The notes: generated from the letters alone by a model not told the origin. Shown: positions 1 through 8,190, numbered from the stretch's first letter. The stretch is 64,000 bases of DNA from Limivicinus sp963617275 (GCA_963617275.1 CAVENX010000035.1:100016-164015), one strand, 5' to 3'. Made by a program: numbers and translations.

Positions 1-329
1 TCAACGGTCTTGACCTTGGCGGCTTTAAGCCCCGCCTTGACGCCCGCCACAAGATTTGCGGTAACGGCTCTCTTACGTGCAACGACCGCCTTCTGGTCAA
101 TAGAAACGCCTTCGCAGTTCACACAGTAGGTTCCGGCGCTCTTGCAGGCGTGGAAAAGCTTCGCGCTGCGCAGGATCGTCTTGGTGGGGATACAGCCCTC
201 ATTTAGACAGGTACCGCCGATATGCCGTTTTTCGATAAGCAGCGTCTTCAGCCCCGCCTGACCTGCACGTTCTGCGGCAAGATAGCCGCCAGGACCTGCA
301 CCGAATATTGTTACATCAAAATCAGCCAT
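1..329 (-). CDS. lpdA: Dihydrolipoyl dehydrogenase (E3), N-terminal part, cut by window edge
   Basis: FAD-dependent E3 that reoxidises the dihydrolipoyl arm of a 2-oxoacid dehydrogenase complex, using NAD. Only about the first 109 residues are present; the 3' end lies beyond base 1. The translation shows the Rossmann dinucleotide motif GAGPGGY at about residues 10-16 and the redox-active disulfide stretch GGTCLNEGCIPTK, diagnostic of the lipoamide dehydrogenase branch. The ATG at 327-329 is preceded by GAGGT. It lies 36 bases downstream of the E2 gene on the same strand, so the two are probably one operon. No N-terminal lipoyl domain is fused to it. Confidence 0.93.
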   Translation of the reverse strand, partial: MADFDVTIFGAGPGGYLAAERAGQAGLKTLLIEKRHIGGTCLNEGCIPTKTILRSAKLFHACKSAGTYCVNCEGVSIDQKAVVARKRAVTANLVAGVKAGLKAAKVKTV

Positions 330-365
330 GGTATTACCTCACTGTCCTTATTGTCTTTCGGATGA

Positions 366-1595
366 TCATTCCGCCAGAAGCAGGGTAAAGTTTTCAAGCC
401 TGCGGCAGAAGTCGTTCAGGAACTTGGCGGCGGGCGCACCGTCAACCGCACGGTGATCTATGGTAAGGCAGATAGCCATTGCGCGGTACATCTCTATCTC
501 GCCGTCCTTGCCGGGACGCACACGCCATTCGGGAGAGCCGACGCCGACAATGCAGGTCTGCGGCGGATTGATCACGGGTGTAAAGCCGGAAATGTTGTTG
601 TTGCCGAGATTGGTGACGGTTATCGTGCCGCCGGTAAGCTGTGCGGGAGTTATTGTATTGTCACGGCAGGCGGCGGACAGCGCCTTTGCCTCGCGTGAGA
701 TCATATTAAGGCTCTTGAGATCGGCATTGGGAAGCGTGGGTACCATAAGGCCGCGCTCGGTATCGGTCGCAACGCCAAGATGCACACGGTGGAATATCTT
801 GGTTTCCTTATCGGAATAGTGCGCGTTGAAAATCGGGTAATCCAGAACGGTGCGGGAAAGCGCAAAAAGAATCATATCGTTTATCGACACGTTGGGATAG
901 CCGAGCTTTTCGCGGTTTTCCTTTATCATCTCGCGGTATTTGAAGATAGCGGTCGCATCAAAGTATGCTGTCAGGGTAAGCTGTGCCATGGAGCTGAGCG
1001 ATTCATGCATATTCTTTGCAATAGCCTTGCGTATGCCGGTATTTTTGACCGTCTCGAATTCTTCCTCGTCAGCGGTATCGGCCGCTTTCGCCGCAATGAC
1101 CTTCTTTCCGTCGGCCACAAGCGCCGCTATATCCCTCTCGATAACTCTGCCCTCCGGACCCGTGGGTGCTGCATCGTGCCAATCAACTCCGGCGCGCTCT
1201 GCCGCCGCCTTGGCTCTCGGGGAAGCAAAGCCCTGATTATCCGCAGCGGGTGCTGCCGCGGCAGGGACGGAAGTCTCGGCGGGTACTGCGTCTGCCGCTG
1301 CCGGAGCGACTTCAGGCGCGGGAGCCGGGACGCTCCCGGGGCGCTCAAAGCTCTCGCCCGGTTCGCCGATCACGCAGACCGCCGCCTTGATCGGAACATC
1401 GTCTCCCTCCCCGGCAAAGATGCCGAGAACGGTTCCGGCAGCCTCGGATTCTATCTCAAACGTGGTCTTGCCGGTTTCTATTGAAAAAAGAGGAGTGCCG
1501 ACACTGACGGCATCGCCTTCCTTGACCAACCACTCCGCAATAACCGCGGACTCCTCCGTCAGCCCCTGCTGAGGCATAGTAATGATAGTCGCCAT
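366..1595 (-). CDS. Dihydrolipoamide acyltransferase (E2) of a 2-oxoacid dehydrogenase complex
   Basis: E2 core enzyme (409 aa) that transfers an acyl group from its lipoyl arm to CoA. It has one lipoyl domain (about residues 1-78, lipoyl Lys43 in ETGKTT), an Ala/Pro-rich linker, a peripheral subunit-binding domain (FASPRAKAAAERAG, about 125-160) and a catalytic domain ending in the active-site motif DHRAVDG. The open frame runs upstream to 1700, but the ATG at 1593-1595 follows AAAAAGGAG and begins the lipoyl domain directly, so I chose it. The lpdA gene follows. No E1 gene precedes it; E1 may lie downstream outside the window or elsewhere. Substrate (pyruvate, acetoin or branched-chain 2-oxoacid) cannot be decided. 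Confidence 0.9.
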   Translation of the reverse strand: MATIITMPQQGLTEESAVIAEWLVKEGDAVSVGTPLFSIETGKTTFEIESEAAGTVLGIFAGEGDDVPIKAAVCVIGEPGESFERPGSVPAPAPEVAPAAADAVPAETSVPAAAAPAADNQGFASPRAKAAAERAGVDWHDAAPTGPEGRVIERDIAALVADGKKVIAAKAADTADEEEFETVKNTGIRKAIAKNMHESLSSMAQLTLTAYFDATAIFKYREMIKENREKLGYPNVSINDMILFALSRTVLDYPIFNAHYSDKETKIFHRVHLGVATDTERGLMVPTLPNADLKSLNMISREAKALSAACRDNTITPAQLTGGTITVTNLGNNNISGFTPVINPPQTCIVGVGSPEWRVRPGKDGEIEMYRAMAICLTIDHRAVDGAPAAKFLNDFCRRLENFTLLLAE

Positions 1596-1657
1596 ATTGA
1601 TCTCCTTTTTATAATTTATAAATCCTTGTTCTGCGGTCAGCAATATCTGACGGATAC

Positions 1658-1686
1658 AGTGTAGCACTCCTGTAACAAAATTACAA
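1658..1686 (-). promoter_or_regulatory. Predicted promoter of the E2-lpdA operon
   Basis: On the minus strand TTGTAA (1681-1686) and TACACT (1658-1663) are separated by exactly 17 bases, about 60 bases upstream of the E2 start. Prediction from sequence only. Confidence 0.5.
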
Positions 1687-1845
1687 TATTCTTCTCGCAA
1701 AAAGTAGTGAAACTACATAACAAATTTTTACAGCGGTTTTTGTGCATTTTCACCGAATACAGCCCCTCCGTTTTTACGGTGCCTGCTATCATATACATCT
1801 TCGCGTTTCTCATATACTCTGACAAGAGATATTGGGAGTGGTGAC

Positions 1846-2094
1846 ATGTATACTGACATTGAGGAAAGAGCCTGTGACGTGGCAAGGTACATTGTGGAAA
1901 ACAGGTCTACGGTCCGTGCGGCGGCAAAGGAATTCGGAATAAGCAAGTCCACCGTTCACAAGGACATAACCCAACGGCTTGAAAAAGTCAATCCTTCTCT
2001 TTTTGATCAGGTTCGCGTGCTGCTTGACACAAACAAAGCGGAAAGGCACATTCGCGGCGGTCTGGCAACTCGCCGGAAATATAAAGGAGAATAA
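1846..2094 (+). CDS. spoIIID: Sporulation transcription factor SpoIIID
   Basis: Small DNA-binding protein (82 aa, the usual family length) that activates or represses mother-cell sigma-E genes during endospore formation. The helix-turn-helix lies at about residues 24-43 (AAAKEFGISKSTVHKD), and the C-terminal basic tail has the family signature RHIRGGLAT followed by KYK. The ATG follows GGGAGTGGTGAC. It is a single gene, divergent from the E2-lpdA operon across a 250-bp gap. In many Clostridia and Bacilli it sits near mreB or usd, but neither is seen here. It is the clearest evidence that the host makes spores. Confidence 0.96.
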   Translation: MYTDIEERACDVARYIVENRSTVRAAAKEFGISKSTVHKDITQRLEKVNPSLFDQVRVLLDTNKAERHIRGGLATRRKYKGE

Positions 2095-2390
2095 GCGTCC
2101 TTCCGTGCAGAGCAAATAGTTTTTCCGTCGGCCGAAAGAGCCTGAAACCGCTTTCCGTGTTCCCGATGTCCGGAGCATGGGAGGCGGCTTTGTTTGTGCA
2201 TCGCTTTAAACGCATTTTATTTGTAAGTTTGCAAAATTGTATTTATTTGAATCGTTTATAAAAACTTTTTCGTCATAATGTCATTTTACAGGTCGTAAAA
2301 TTGTGTAATCTGTAAATTGACTGTTGACCGGTCTGATGATAAACTGATAGTTGGTATAGGAGTTATTTCAAGGACAACGAGGCAGTTTTT
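2095..2390. other. Intergenic region with a candidate promoter
   Basis: AT-rich gap without a gene. The best promoter candidate for the downstream oxidoreductase operon is TTGACT (2317-2322), 17-base spacer, TAAACT (2340-2345). No clear terminator for spoIIID was recognised. Confidence 0.4.
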
Positions 2391-3104
2391 ATGAAGAAAA
2401 TGTATGTTCTTATAGGAAACTACGGCAGCGGAAAGAGCGAGCTTGCGTTGAATTTCGCTTTCAAGGCCGCCGGCAGAGGCGAGCGCACGGAGCTGCTTGA
2501 TCTCGACATGGTGAACACCTATTTCCGCCTTACCGAGCGCGGCAAAATGACGCGCATGAAAGAAATACGTCTCGTTTCTCCCAACTATTCCTGCTCCGGT
2601 GTTGAAACGCTTTCCCTTCCCGCGGAGGTTGCTTCCGCGTTCGCAATGGATTGGGACACCGTTGTTTTCGACGTTGGCGGCGACGCCGTCGGTTCCACCG
2701 CTCTCGGCCGCTATCATCAGGATTTTATGGACATGCTCGACGAAGGCGGGGAGCTTGAGGTTCTCAACGTCGTAAACACCCGCCGTCCCCTTGCCGGTAC
2801 CGTTGAGAAGATACTGCATCTGCAGGAGGATATGCAGGTGCATTCCCGTCTTAAAATCTCCGGTATGATAAACAACACAAATCTTGCAACCGCCACGACC
2901 GAGGCCGATCTGAGAGACGGTTATGAAATTATAAAGGAAGTCTCCGAGAGGAGCGGCGTTCCGGTGCTTTACACATCCGGCAAGAAGGAGTTTCTGGACA
3001 AGTTCCTTGCCGAGGGGCACGACATCCGGTATATCGGCACTCCCATTGCAATAGACACATATATGCAGCGCGACTGGGACAGCTGGATCGAAGGTCTGTC
3101 CTGA
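2391..3104 (+). CDS. P-loop ATP-binding protein linked to 2-oxoacid:ferredoxin oxidoreductase
   Basis: A 237-aa soluble P-loop NTPase. The Walker A motif GNYGSGKSE is at residues 8-16, and a hydrophobic strand ending VVFDVGGD (about 90-97) fits a Walker B in the MinD/ParA-like SIMIBI group. No catalytic domain beyond the NTPase fold is visible. It directly precedes ferredoxin and the three core subunits of a VOR/KOR-type enzyme, an arrangement I recall from other Clostridia. The context suggests a role in assembly, cofactor loading or regulation of that enzyme, which is inference. There is a 110-bp gap to the ferredoxin gene that contains a weak GC hairpin followed by TTTTTT near 3155-3172. 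Confidence 0.75.
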   Translation: MKKMYVLIGNYGSGKSELALNFAFKAAGRGERTELLDLDMVNTYFRLTERGKMTRMKEIRLVSPNYSCSGVETLSLPAEVASAFAMDWDTVVFDVGGDAVGSTALGRYHQDFMDMLDEGGELEVLNVVNTRRPLAGTVEKILHLQEDMQVHSRLKISGMINNTNLATATTEADLRDGYEIIKEVSERSGVPVLYTSGKKEFLDKFLAEGHDIRYIGTPIAIDTYMQRDWDSWIEGLS

Positions 3105-3214
3105 CCGGAAGTCCGGCTTCCGTTTTCCGCGCTTCAAAAATGTATCCCCATCCGCGTGTGCGGTTTTTTATATAAGGCAGAGCTTTTCAGTAACATTAGA
3201 AAAGAGGTAGTATC

Positions 3215-3424
3215 ATGGTAAAGGTCATTATTGATGAGGTGCTTTGCAAAGGATGCGGTCTTTGTATCAAGGCCTGCCCCAAGCAGGTTCTCGCCCTTTC
3301 CAAAGCAAGGCTCAACGCAAAAGGCTACCATCCGTCAGAGGTAGTCGATCAGGCATCCTGCATAGGCTGTGCATCCTGCGCACGTACATGCCCCGATGTA
3401 GCAATCAGGATAGAGAAGGAATAA
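3215..3424 (+). CDS. 4Fe-4S ferredoxin (delta) subunit of 2-oxoacid:ferredoxin oxidoreductase
   Basis: A 69-aa protein with two CxxCxxCxxxC(P) cluster motifs, CKGCGLCIKACP and CIGCASCARTCP, which bind two 4Fe-4S clusters. It passes electrons from the TPP subunit to external ferredoxin. The ATG follows AAAAGAGGTAG. It lies 13 bases before the alpha subunit gene and belongs to the same operon, giving the order delta-alpha-beta-gamma that is typical of clostridial and archaeal VOR/KOR enzymes. Confidence 0.92.
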   Translation: MVKVIIDEVLCKGCGLCIKACPKQVLALSKARLNAKGYHPSEVVDQASCIGCASCARTCPDVAIRIEKE

Positions 3425-3437
3425 GGAGGAAATAAAA

Positions 3438-4511
3438 ATGGCATTGACTCTTATGAAGGGCAGCGAAGCAATCGCGGAGGCCGCCATTCGCGCCGGCGCC
3501 CGTTTCTTCTTCGGCTATCCTATCACCCCGCAGACTGAAATCCCCGAATACATGTCCGCACGTATGCCCGAGGTAGGCGGCTGCTTCCTTCAGGCAGAAA
3601 GCGAAGTTGCGGCTATCAACATGGTGTACGGCGCTGCATCCACCGGCGCACGCGTTATCACCTCGTCCTCCAGCCCCGGTGTTTCCCTCAAGCAGGAAGG
3701 TATATCCTACTGCGCCGGCGCTCAGGTTCCGTGCGTCATTCTCAACGTAATGCGCGGCGGCCCCGGTCTCGGCTCCATCCAGGCCTCTCAGGGCGACTAT
3801 TTTCAGGCGACCAAGGGCGGCGGCAACGGCGACTATCATCTGCTGACCTACGCTCCCGCATCCATTCAGGAAGCTATCAACATCTTCTCCTTTGCCTTTG
3901 ACAAAGCGGAGAAGTACAGAGTGCCCGTAATGTTCCTCGCGGACGGCATCATGGCTCAGATGATGGAGCCTGTCGAGATGCCCGAGATGATTGACTACAA
4001 AGTAGATCCCGAGAAGAAGCCTTGGGCATGCACCGGCTTCAAGCCCGGCGATGACCCCAAGAAGAGAGGCGTTATCAACTCTCTGTATATCAATACCGAG
4101 GAGCTTGCGCTTCACAATGACGACCTCCAGGCGATCTATCGTGAGATAGAGAAGAACGAGGTCATGTATGAAACATATAAGTGCGAAGACGCGGATTATG
4201 TCATTGCCGCGTTCGGCACCGTCGCAAGAATCGCAAAGTCCGCTATCAATCAGCTCCGCGACGAGGGCGTGAAGGTCGGTCTGTTCCGTCCCATCACCGT
4301 ATGGCCGTTCCCGTATGCCGAGCTTCTCAGCGCAGTTGCCGGCAAGAAGGCAGTGCTTGACGTTGAGGTCAACGAGGGCCAGATGCTTGAGGACGTCAGA
4401 CTTGCTGTCGGCGACAAGGTTCCCGTACACTATTTCGGTCACTGCGGCAGCCAGATGCCCACTACCGATGAAATCAAGGCAGAGATCCTCAAAATTAAGG
4501 AGGGTATGTAA
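3438..4511 (+). CDS. vorB: 2-oxoacid:ferredoxin oxidoreductase alpha subunit, VorB-like
   Basis: Alpha subunit (357 aa) of a CoA-acylating 2-oxoacid:ferredoxin oxidoreductase. The N-terminal half holds the pyrimidine-binding transketolase-like fold (FGYPITPQTEIPEYM near residues 27-41, then QAESEVAAI) and a glycine-rich GGPGLGS loop. The C-terminal half is the transketolase C domain. The sequence is nearest in memory to 3-methyl-2-oxobutanoate:ferredoxin oxidoreductase subunit VorB; a 2-oxoglutarate enzyme is the main alternative. The enzyme decarboxylates 2-oxoacids to acyl-CoA with ferredoxin reduction, or runs in reverse for branched-chain synthesis. AAGGAGG precedes the ATG. The gene abuts beta without a gap. 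Confidence 0.9.
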   Translation: MALTLMKGSEAIAEAAIRAGARFFFGYPITPQTEIPEYMSARMPEVGGCFLQAESEVAAINMVYGAASTGARVITSSSSPGVSLKQEGISYCAGAQVPCVILNVMRGGPGLGSIQASQGDYFQATKGGGNGDYHLLTYAPASIQEAINIFSFAFDKAEKYRVPVMFLADGIMAQMMEPVEMPEMIDYKVDPEKKPWACTGFKPGDDPKKRGVINSLYINTEELALHNDDLQAIYREIEKNEVMYETYKCEDADYVIAAFGTVARIAKSAINQLRDEGVKVGLFRPITVWPFPYAELLSAVAGKKAVLDVEVNEGQMLEDVRLAVGDKVPVHYFGHCGSQMPTTDEIKAEILKIKEGM

Positions 4512-5255
4512 ATGTCAGTCGTATTTGAAAAGACCCCTTATCTTACCGATAAGCCGTTTCACTACTGCCCCGGCTGCAACCACGGTATTATTCACCGTCT
4601 GGTAGCCGAATGTCTGGAAGAATCCGGTATGGGCGGCAACATCGTCGGTGTTGCACCTGTCGGATGCTCCGTTTTCGCTTATGATTATTTCAACGTCGAT
4701 ATGATCGAGGCCGCACACGGCCGCGCCCCCGCCGTCGCAACTGGCGTAAAGCGCGCAAGACCCGATTCTCTGGTATTCACCTATCAGGGCGACGGCGACC
4801 TTGCTTCTATCGGTACCGCCGAGATCGTTCACGCCGCACACCGCGGTGAGAAGATCTGCACCATTTTTGTCAACAACGCTATCTACGGTATGACCGGCGG
4901 TCAGATGGCTCCTACTTCTCTTGTAGGCCAGAAAACCACCACCAGCCCCTACGGCCGCGACGAGGCATGGTGCGGCGCACCTATCAAGATGAGCGAGATG
5001 CTCGCGCAGGTTCCCGGTTCGTATTATATCGAGCGCTGCGCCGTCAACAACAACGCCAACATCATCAAGACCAAGAAGGCTATCAAGAAGGCTATGCAGT
5101 ATCAGATGGAAGGCAAGGGCTTCTGCATGATAGAAGTTCTGTCCACCTGCCCCACCAACTGGGGTCTCAACCCTGTTGAAGCTCTCAAGTGGCTGGAAGA
5201 GAATATGATCCCCTACTATCCTCTGGGCGTATATAAAGACAAGGAGGCCAAGTAA
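4512..5255 (+). CDS. 2-oxoacid:ferredoxin oxidoreductase beta (TPP-binding) subunit
   Basis: TPP and 4Fe-4S binding subunit (247 aa). Visible features are the cluster ligands YCPGCNHG (Cys19, Cys22), further conserved cysteines in APVGCSVF, and the TPP/Mg motif GDGDLASIG through NNAIYGMTGGQ. The C-terminal CPTNWG motif (TCPTNWGLNP) is typical of VOR/KOR beta subunits. The start codon follows directly after the alpha stop with AAGGAGGG upstream, so translation is probably coupled. The catalytic core of the complex is formed with the alpha subunit. Confidence 0.92.
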   Translation: MSVVFEKTPYLTDKPFHYCPGCNHGIIHRLVAECLEESGMGGNIVGVAPVGCSVFAYDYFNVDMIEAAHGRAPAVATGVKRARPDSLVFTYQGDGDLASIGTAEIVHAAHRGEKICTIFVNNAIYGMTGGQMAPTSLVGQKTTTSPYGRDEAWCGAPIKMSEMLAQVPGSYYIERCAVNNNANIIKTKKAIKKAMQYQMEGKGFCMIEVLSTCPTNWGLNPVEALKWLEENMIPYYPLGVYKDKEAK

Positions 5256-5257
5256 TC

Positions 5258-5794
5258 ATGACTAAAGAGTTCATTTTCGCAGGCTTCGGCGGTCAGGGCA
5301 TGCTCCTTATAGGCAAGTTTCTTGCTATGGCGTGCATGCTTGACGGCAAGCATGTTTCGTGGCTTCCCTCCTACGGTCCCGAGATGCGCGGCGGTACCGC
5401 AAACTGCTCCGTTATCGTAAGCGATGACGATGTCGCGTCCCCTCTGGTAGATATGGCAGACTGCATCGTCGCCATGAACCTGCCCTCCCTTGACAAGTTT
5501 GAAGACCATGTCAAGCCCGGCGGAACGCTCGTTATCAACAGCTCCATTATCGAGCGCAAGTCCACGCGCACCGATATCAATGTCGTCTACTGCGACGCGA
5601 TGAAGATTGCGGAAGAGGTCGGCAATCCCAAGGGTGCAAACGTTGCTATCCTCGGCGCTCTGCTTCAGAAGGAGCCTGTCGTTTCCGTTGACAAGATGAT
5701 GGAAGCGATCAGGATCGAGCTTGGCGAGCGCAAGCTCAGATTCCTTGAAGGCAACAAGAAAGCTCTTATTGCCGGTATGGAAGCAGCAAAGTAA
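5258..5794 (+). CDS. 2-oxoacid:ferredoxin oxidoreductase gamma subunit
   Basis: Gamma subunit (178 aa) with the family hallmark GFGGQGML at residues 9-16, followed by the conserved YGPEMRGG region. It is the CoA-interacting/structural domain of the 2-oxoacid:acceptor oxidoreductase. It starts two bases after the beta stop and ends the operon just before a strong intrinsic terminator. Together with the preceding three subunits and the P-loop ATPase it makes a complete enzyme unit. Confidence 0.92.
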   Translation: MTKEFIFAGFGGQGMLLIGKFLAMACMLDGKHVSWLPSYGPEMRGGTANCSVIVSDDDVASPLVDMADCIVAMNLPSLDKFEDHVKPGGTLVINSSIIERKSTRTDINVVYCDAMKIAEEVGNPKGANVAILGALLQKEPVVSVDKMMEAIRIELGERKLRFLEGNKKALIAGMEAAK

Positions 5795-5811
5795 TCACTC
5801 AAAAATAGTGT

Positions 5812-5856
5812 AAAGTATATTTGCCGGCGTTATTTACGCCGGCAAATATACTTTTC
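5812..5856 (+). terminator. Strong intrinsic terminator of the oxidoreductase operon
   Basis: Perfect 19-bp stem (5812-5830 with 5836-5854) around a TATTT loop, ending in a T-run (CTTTT). It begins 17 bases after the gamma-subunit stop. Confidence 0.9.
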
Positions 5857-5905
5857 CGCTCACGCCGCATAAACCTGAAATTTTCATCGCTGTCATAATT
5901 TGCGA

Positions 5906-5934
5906 TTGAAAAAAAGGGCTGTATGCGGTATTAT
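5906..5934 (+). promoter_or_regulatory. Predicted promoter of the aldehyde dehydrogenase gene
   Basis: TTGAAA (5906-5911), 17-base spacer, TATTAT (5929-5934), 32 bases before the start codon. Confidence 0.6.
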
Positions 5935-5966
5935 TTTTTTAATATGATCCAGGGGGTATAAGCCGC

Positions 5967-7331
5967 ATGAATATAAACTCCGTTGTTGAGGCTCAGAGAA
6001 GATATTTTGAATCGGGCGCTACGCGAAGCACAGAGTTCCGTATCGAGATGCTGAAAAAGCTGCGCCGCTCCATATCGGACAATAACAGCGCAATTTCGGA
6101 CGCGCTCATGCGTGATCTTAACAAGCATCCGTATGAGACATATATGTGCGAAACGGGGCTTGTGCTGGAGGAGATCACTTATCACATAAAGCACCTTGCA
6201 AAGTGGAACCGCGTCAGACATGTTCCCGGCTCCATTGGGCAGCTCCCCGGAAGCGGGCGTATCTATCCGGAACCATACGGCGTTGCGCTCATTATGGCTC
6301 CGTGGAATTATCCGGTGCAGTTGTGCCTTATGCCGCTCATCGGGGCGATCTCCGCAGGCAACTGCGCGGTGGTGAAGCCCTCCGCCTATGCCGCTGAGAG
6401 CAGCCGTGTGATACACAAGATCATTTCGGACGCTTTCCCGTCCGAGTACGTCTCCGTCATTGAAGGCGGGCGCGCTGAAAATCAGGCGCTTCTTGAAGAG
6501 AAGTTTGACTACATTTTCTTTACCGGCAGTCCCAAGGTCGGGCATACGGTAATGGAGCAGGCGTCGAAATCCCTCACGCCCGTCACGCTTGAGCTGGGCG
6601 GCAAAAGCCCCGTCATAGTCGATGAAACGGCAAATATCTCTTTGGCCGCACGCCGCGTCGCTTTCGGCAAAGTGCTCAACGCCGGTCAGACATGTGTTGA
6701 GCCGGACTATCTGCTTATCCGGCGCTGCGTTCTGGATCGCTTTATAGAGGAATACCGGAAGGCGCTGAGCTCGTTTTTCCCGCACGGTGATATGTCGATG
6801 ATGGTGCATATAATCAACGACAAGCATTTTGACCGTCTCTCCGAGATCCTTGCAAGCGGTACGGCGGTGATCGGCGGCGGTTCGGACAAGTCCATCCGTT
6901 TTATAGAACCGACGGTGCTCGTCGATGTTCCGCTTGACTCCCCCGCGATGCGGCAGGAAATTTTCGGGCCTATCCTGCCGGTGATCTGCTATGACGAGCT
7001 TGACGAATGTATAGACTTTATCCGCTCAAGGCCGCGTCCGCTGGCACTGTATATGTTCTCCGAGGACAAAGCCGCACAACGCAGAGTGCTTGACTCCTGT
7101 TCCTTCGGTGGCGGATGCATCAACGACACCATACTGCATCTTGCCGGTTCCGGCATGGGCTTCGGCGGCGTCGGTAACTCCGGCATGGGCAGCTATCACG
7201 GACAAAAGAGCTACGAGACGTTCACGCATTTCCGAAGCGTACTCCGCCAGTCAACCGTGCTTGACGTGCCTCTGCGCTATCTGCCGTACAGTACGGCCAA
7301 AGACAAGCTTGTAAAAAAGCTGCTCAAATAA
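5967..7331 (+). CDS. Class 3 type aldehyde dehydrogenase
   Basis: NAD(P)-dependent aldehyde dehydrogenase (454 aa) oxidising medium or long-chain aldehydes to acids. It has the PWNYPVQL region of the class 3/fatty aldehyde branch, the cofactor loop FTGSPKVG, the general base Glu209 in ELGGKSP and the catalytic Cys243 in GQTCVEPDY. The C-terminal RPRPLALYMFS and GGVGNSGMGSYHG segments also fit the ALDH3 group. The start follows CAGGGGGTATAAGCCGC. It stands alone with its own promoter. No partner alcohol dehydrogenase is adjacent, so the physiological substrate is unknown. Confidence 0.93.
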   Translation: MNINSVVEAQRRYFESGATRSTEFRIEMLKKLRRSISDNNSAISDALMRDLNKHPYETYMCETGLVLEEITYHIKHLAKWNRVRHVPGSIGQLPGSGRIYPEPYGVALIMAPWNYPVQLCLMPLIGAISAGNCAVVKPSAYAAESSRVIHKIISDAFPSEYVSVIEGGRAENQALLEEKFDYIFFTGSPKVGHTVMEQASKSLTPVTLELGGKSPVIVDETANISLAARRVAFGKVLNAGQTCVEPDYLLIRRCVLDRFIEEYRKALSSFFPHGDMSMMVHIINDKHFDRLSEILASGTAVIGGGSDKSIRFIEPTVLVDVPLDSPAMRQEIFGPILPVICYDELDECIDFIRSRPRPLALYMFSEDKAAQRRVLDSCSFGGGCINDTILHLAGSGMGFGGVGNSGMGSYHGQKSYETFTHFRSVLRQSTVLDVPLRYLPYSTAKDKLVKKLLK

Positions 7332-7374
7332 TTTTCAAATCCGATCTTAACGGTATGTACAGGAGGGAAAAGCT

Positions 7375-7821
7375 ATGGGAAAAGTTATCGCGGTATGTAC
7401 AAGCGACCGCAAAGGCATACAGAAGCACAACGTTGAAACCGCACATTTTTCCGCCGAGTGGGGCATTGACGGCGACGCGCACGCCGGAAAATGGCACAGG
7501 CAGGTAAGCCTTCTGAGCGCAGAAAAGATAGACGCATTCAACAAGCGCGGTGCGAACGTCATCCCGGGCGCGTTCGGCGAAAATCTTGTCGTGGACGGCT
7601 TCGACTTCCGCACACTCCCCGTCGGCACTCTGCTGCGCTGCGGCGATGTGCTGCTGGAGATAACGCAGATAGGCAAGGAATGTCACAGCCATTGCGAAAT
7701 ATACAAAAAAATGGGCGAATGTATCATGCCGCGTGAGGGCGTTTTTGCCCGTGTGCTCAAGCCGGGCAGTATATCCGTCGGCGACGAAATGAACATCGTA
7801 AAGCGTGAGGAGCTATTATAA
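7375..7821 (+). CDS. MOSC domain protein
   Basis: A 148-aa single MOSC domain protein. MOSC domains handle sulfur carried on a conserved cysteine in molybdenum cofactor sulfuration or reduction of N-hydroxylated compounds. Seen here are the GIDGDAHAGKWHRQVSLL core, the AFGENLVV motif and the C-terminal GKECHSHCEIYKKMGECIMPREG stretch (about residues 101-123) that contains the presumed sulfur-carrying cysteines. The length matches stand-alone clostridial MOSC proteins, which are often found with MoaC/MogA genes; none is adjacent here. AGGAGGGAAAAGCT precedes the ATG. It is 43 bases after the aldehyde dehydrogenase, possibly co-transcribed. Confidence 0.85.
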   Translation: MGKVIAVCTSDRKGIQKHNVETAHFSAEWGIDGDAHAGKWHRQVSLLSAEKIDAFNKRGANVIPGAFGENLVVDGFDFRTLPVGTLLRCGDVLLEITQIGKECHSHCEIYKKMGECIMPREGVFARVLKPGSISVGDEMNIVKREELL

Positions 7822-7827
7822 AATAAA

Positions 7828-7850
7828 TCAGCCCGCCTTCGGCGGACTGA
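7828..7850. terminator. Hairpin after the MOSC gene, possible terminator
   Basis: TCAG-C-CCGCC / GGCGG-A-CTGA stem with a TTC loop just after the MOSC stop. The T-rich side lies on the minus strand, so it could also end transcripts arriving from the tRNA genes. Confidence 0.45.
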
Positions 7851-7858
7851 AAATCATG

Positions 7859-7893
7859 CCAAATCGAATCCCGGCAAAGCGGGTTCGATTTGG
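7859..7893. repeat. Inverted repeat between MOSC gene and tRNA genes
   Basis: CCAAATCGAATCCC pairs with GGGTTCGATTTGG with one bulged T around a short loop. No T-tract follows on either strand. Function unknown; it could fold as an RNA hairpin or be a remnant. Confidence 0.5.
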
Positions 7894-7941
7894 ATAGGAG
7901 GAGCAGCGGCGTGAGCGCGAGATGTTTTTTTTGCAAAGCAT

Positions 7942-7975
7942 AAAAAACGTCGCAAGCGATACAAAGCTTGCGACG
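7942..7975 (-). terminator. Intrinsic terminator of the tRNA-Met/tRNA-Glu unit
   Basis: 10-bp perfect stem (7948-7957 with 7966-7975), followed on the minus strand by TTTTTT (complement of 7942-7947). It lies just downstream of tRNA-Glu. Confidence 0.85.
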
Positions 7976-7981
7976 ACGCTA

Positions 7982-8053
7982 TGACCCGTACGGGACTCGA
8001 ACCCATGTTACCGCCGTGAAAGGGCGGTGTCTTAACCACTTGACCAACGGGCC
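7982..8053 (-). tRNA. tRNA-Glu (anticodon TTC)
   Basis: The minus strand folds as a cloverleaf: 7-bp acceptor stem GGCCCGT/ACGGGTC, D-arm, anticodon stem-loop with TTC in CCCTTTCACGG, and T-arm GGGTTCGAGTCCC. Discriminator A; CCA is not encoded. It is transcribed after tRNA-Met from a shared promoter. Confidence 0.95.
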
Positions 8054-8089
8054 GTATAAAAGGCGCAGTAAAAATGCTGCGCCTTTGTC

Positions 8090-8166
8090 TGGTAGCGGCA
8101 CCTGGATTTGAACCGGGGACACTCCGGGTATGAACCGAATGCTCTAGCCAGCTGAGCTATGCCGCC
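8090..8166 (-). tRNA. tRNA-Met (anticodon CAT)
   Basis: The minus strand gives acceptor stem GGCGGCA/TGCCGCT, anticodon loop TTCATAC and T-arm CCCGGTTCAAATCCAGG, with ACCA encoded at the 3' end. The first base pair is normal, so this is not an initiator tRNA. Elongator tRNA-Met is likely; a lysidine-modified tRNA-Ile2 is the alternative. Confidence 0.9.
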
Positions 8167-8190
8167 ATGTACTGCCTCAACAGCAGAGTT

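Noticed and set aside
7859..7893. tRNA-like T-arm or attachment site near the tRNA genes
   Set aside because: Only an inverted repeat with GGTTCGATTT similarity; no tRNA fold, integrase or second att copy.
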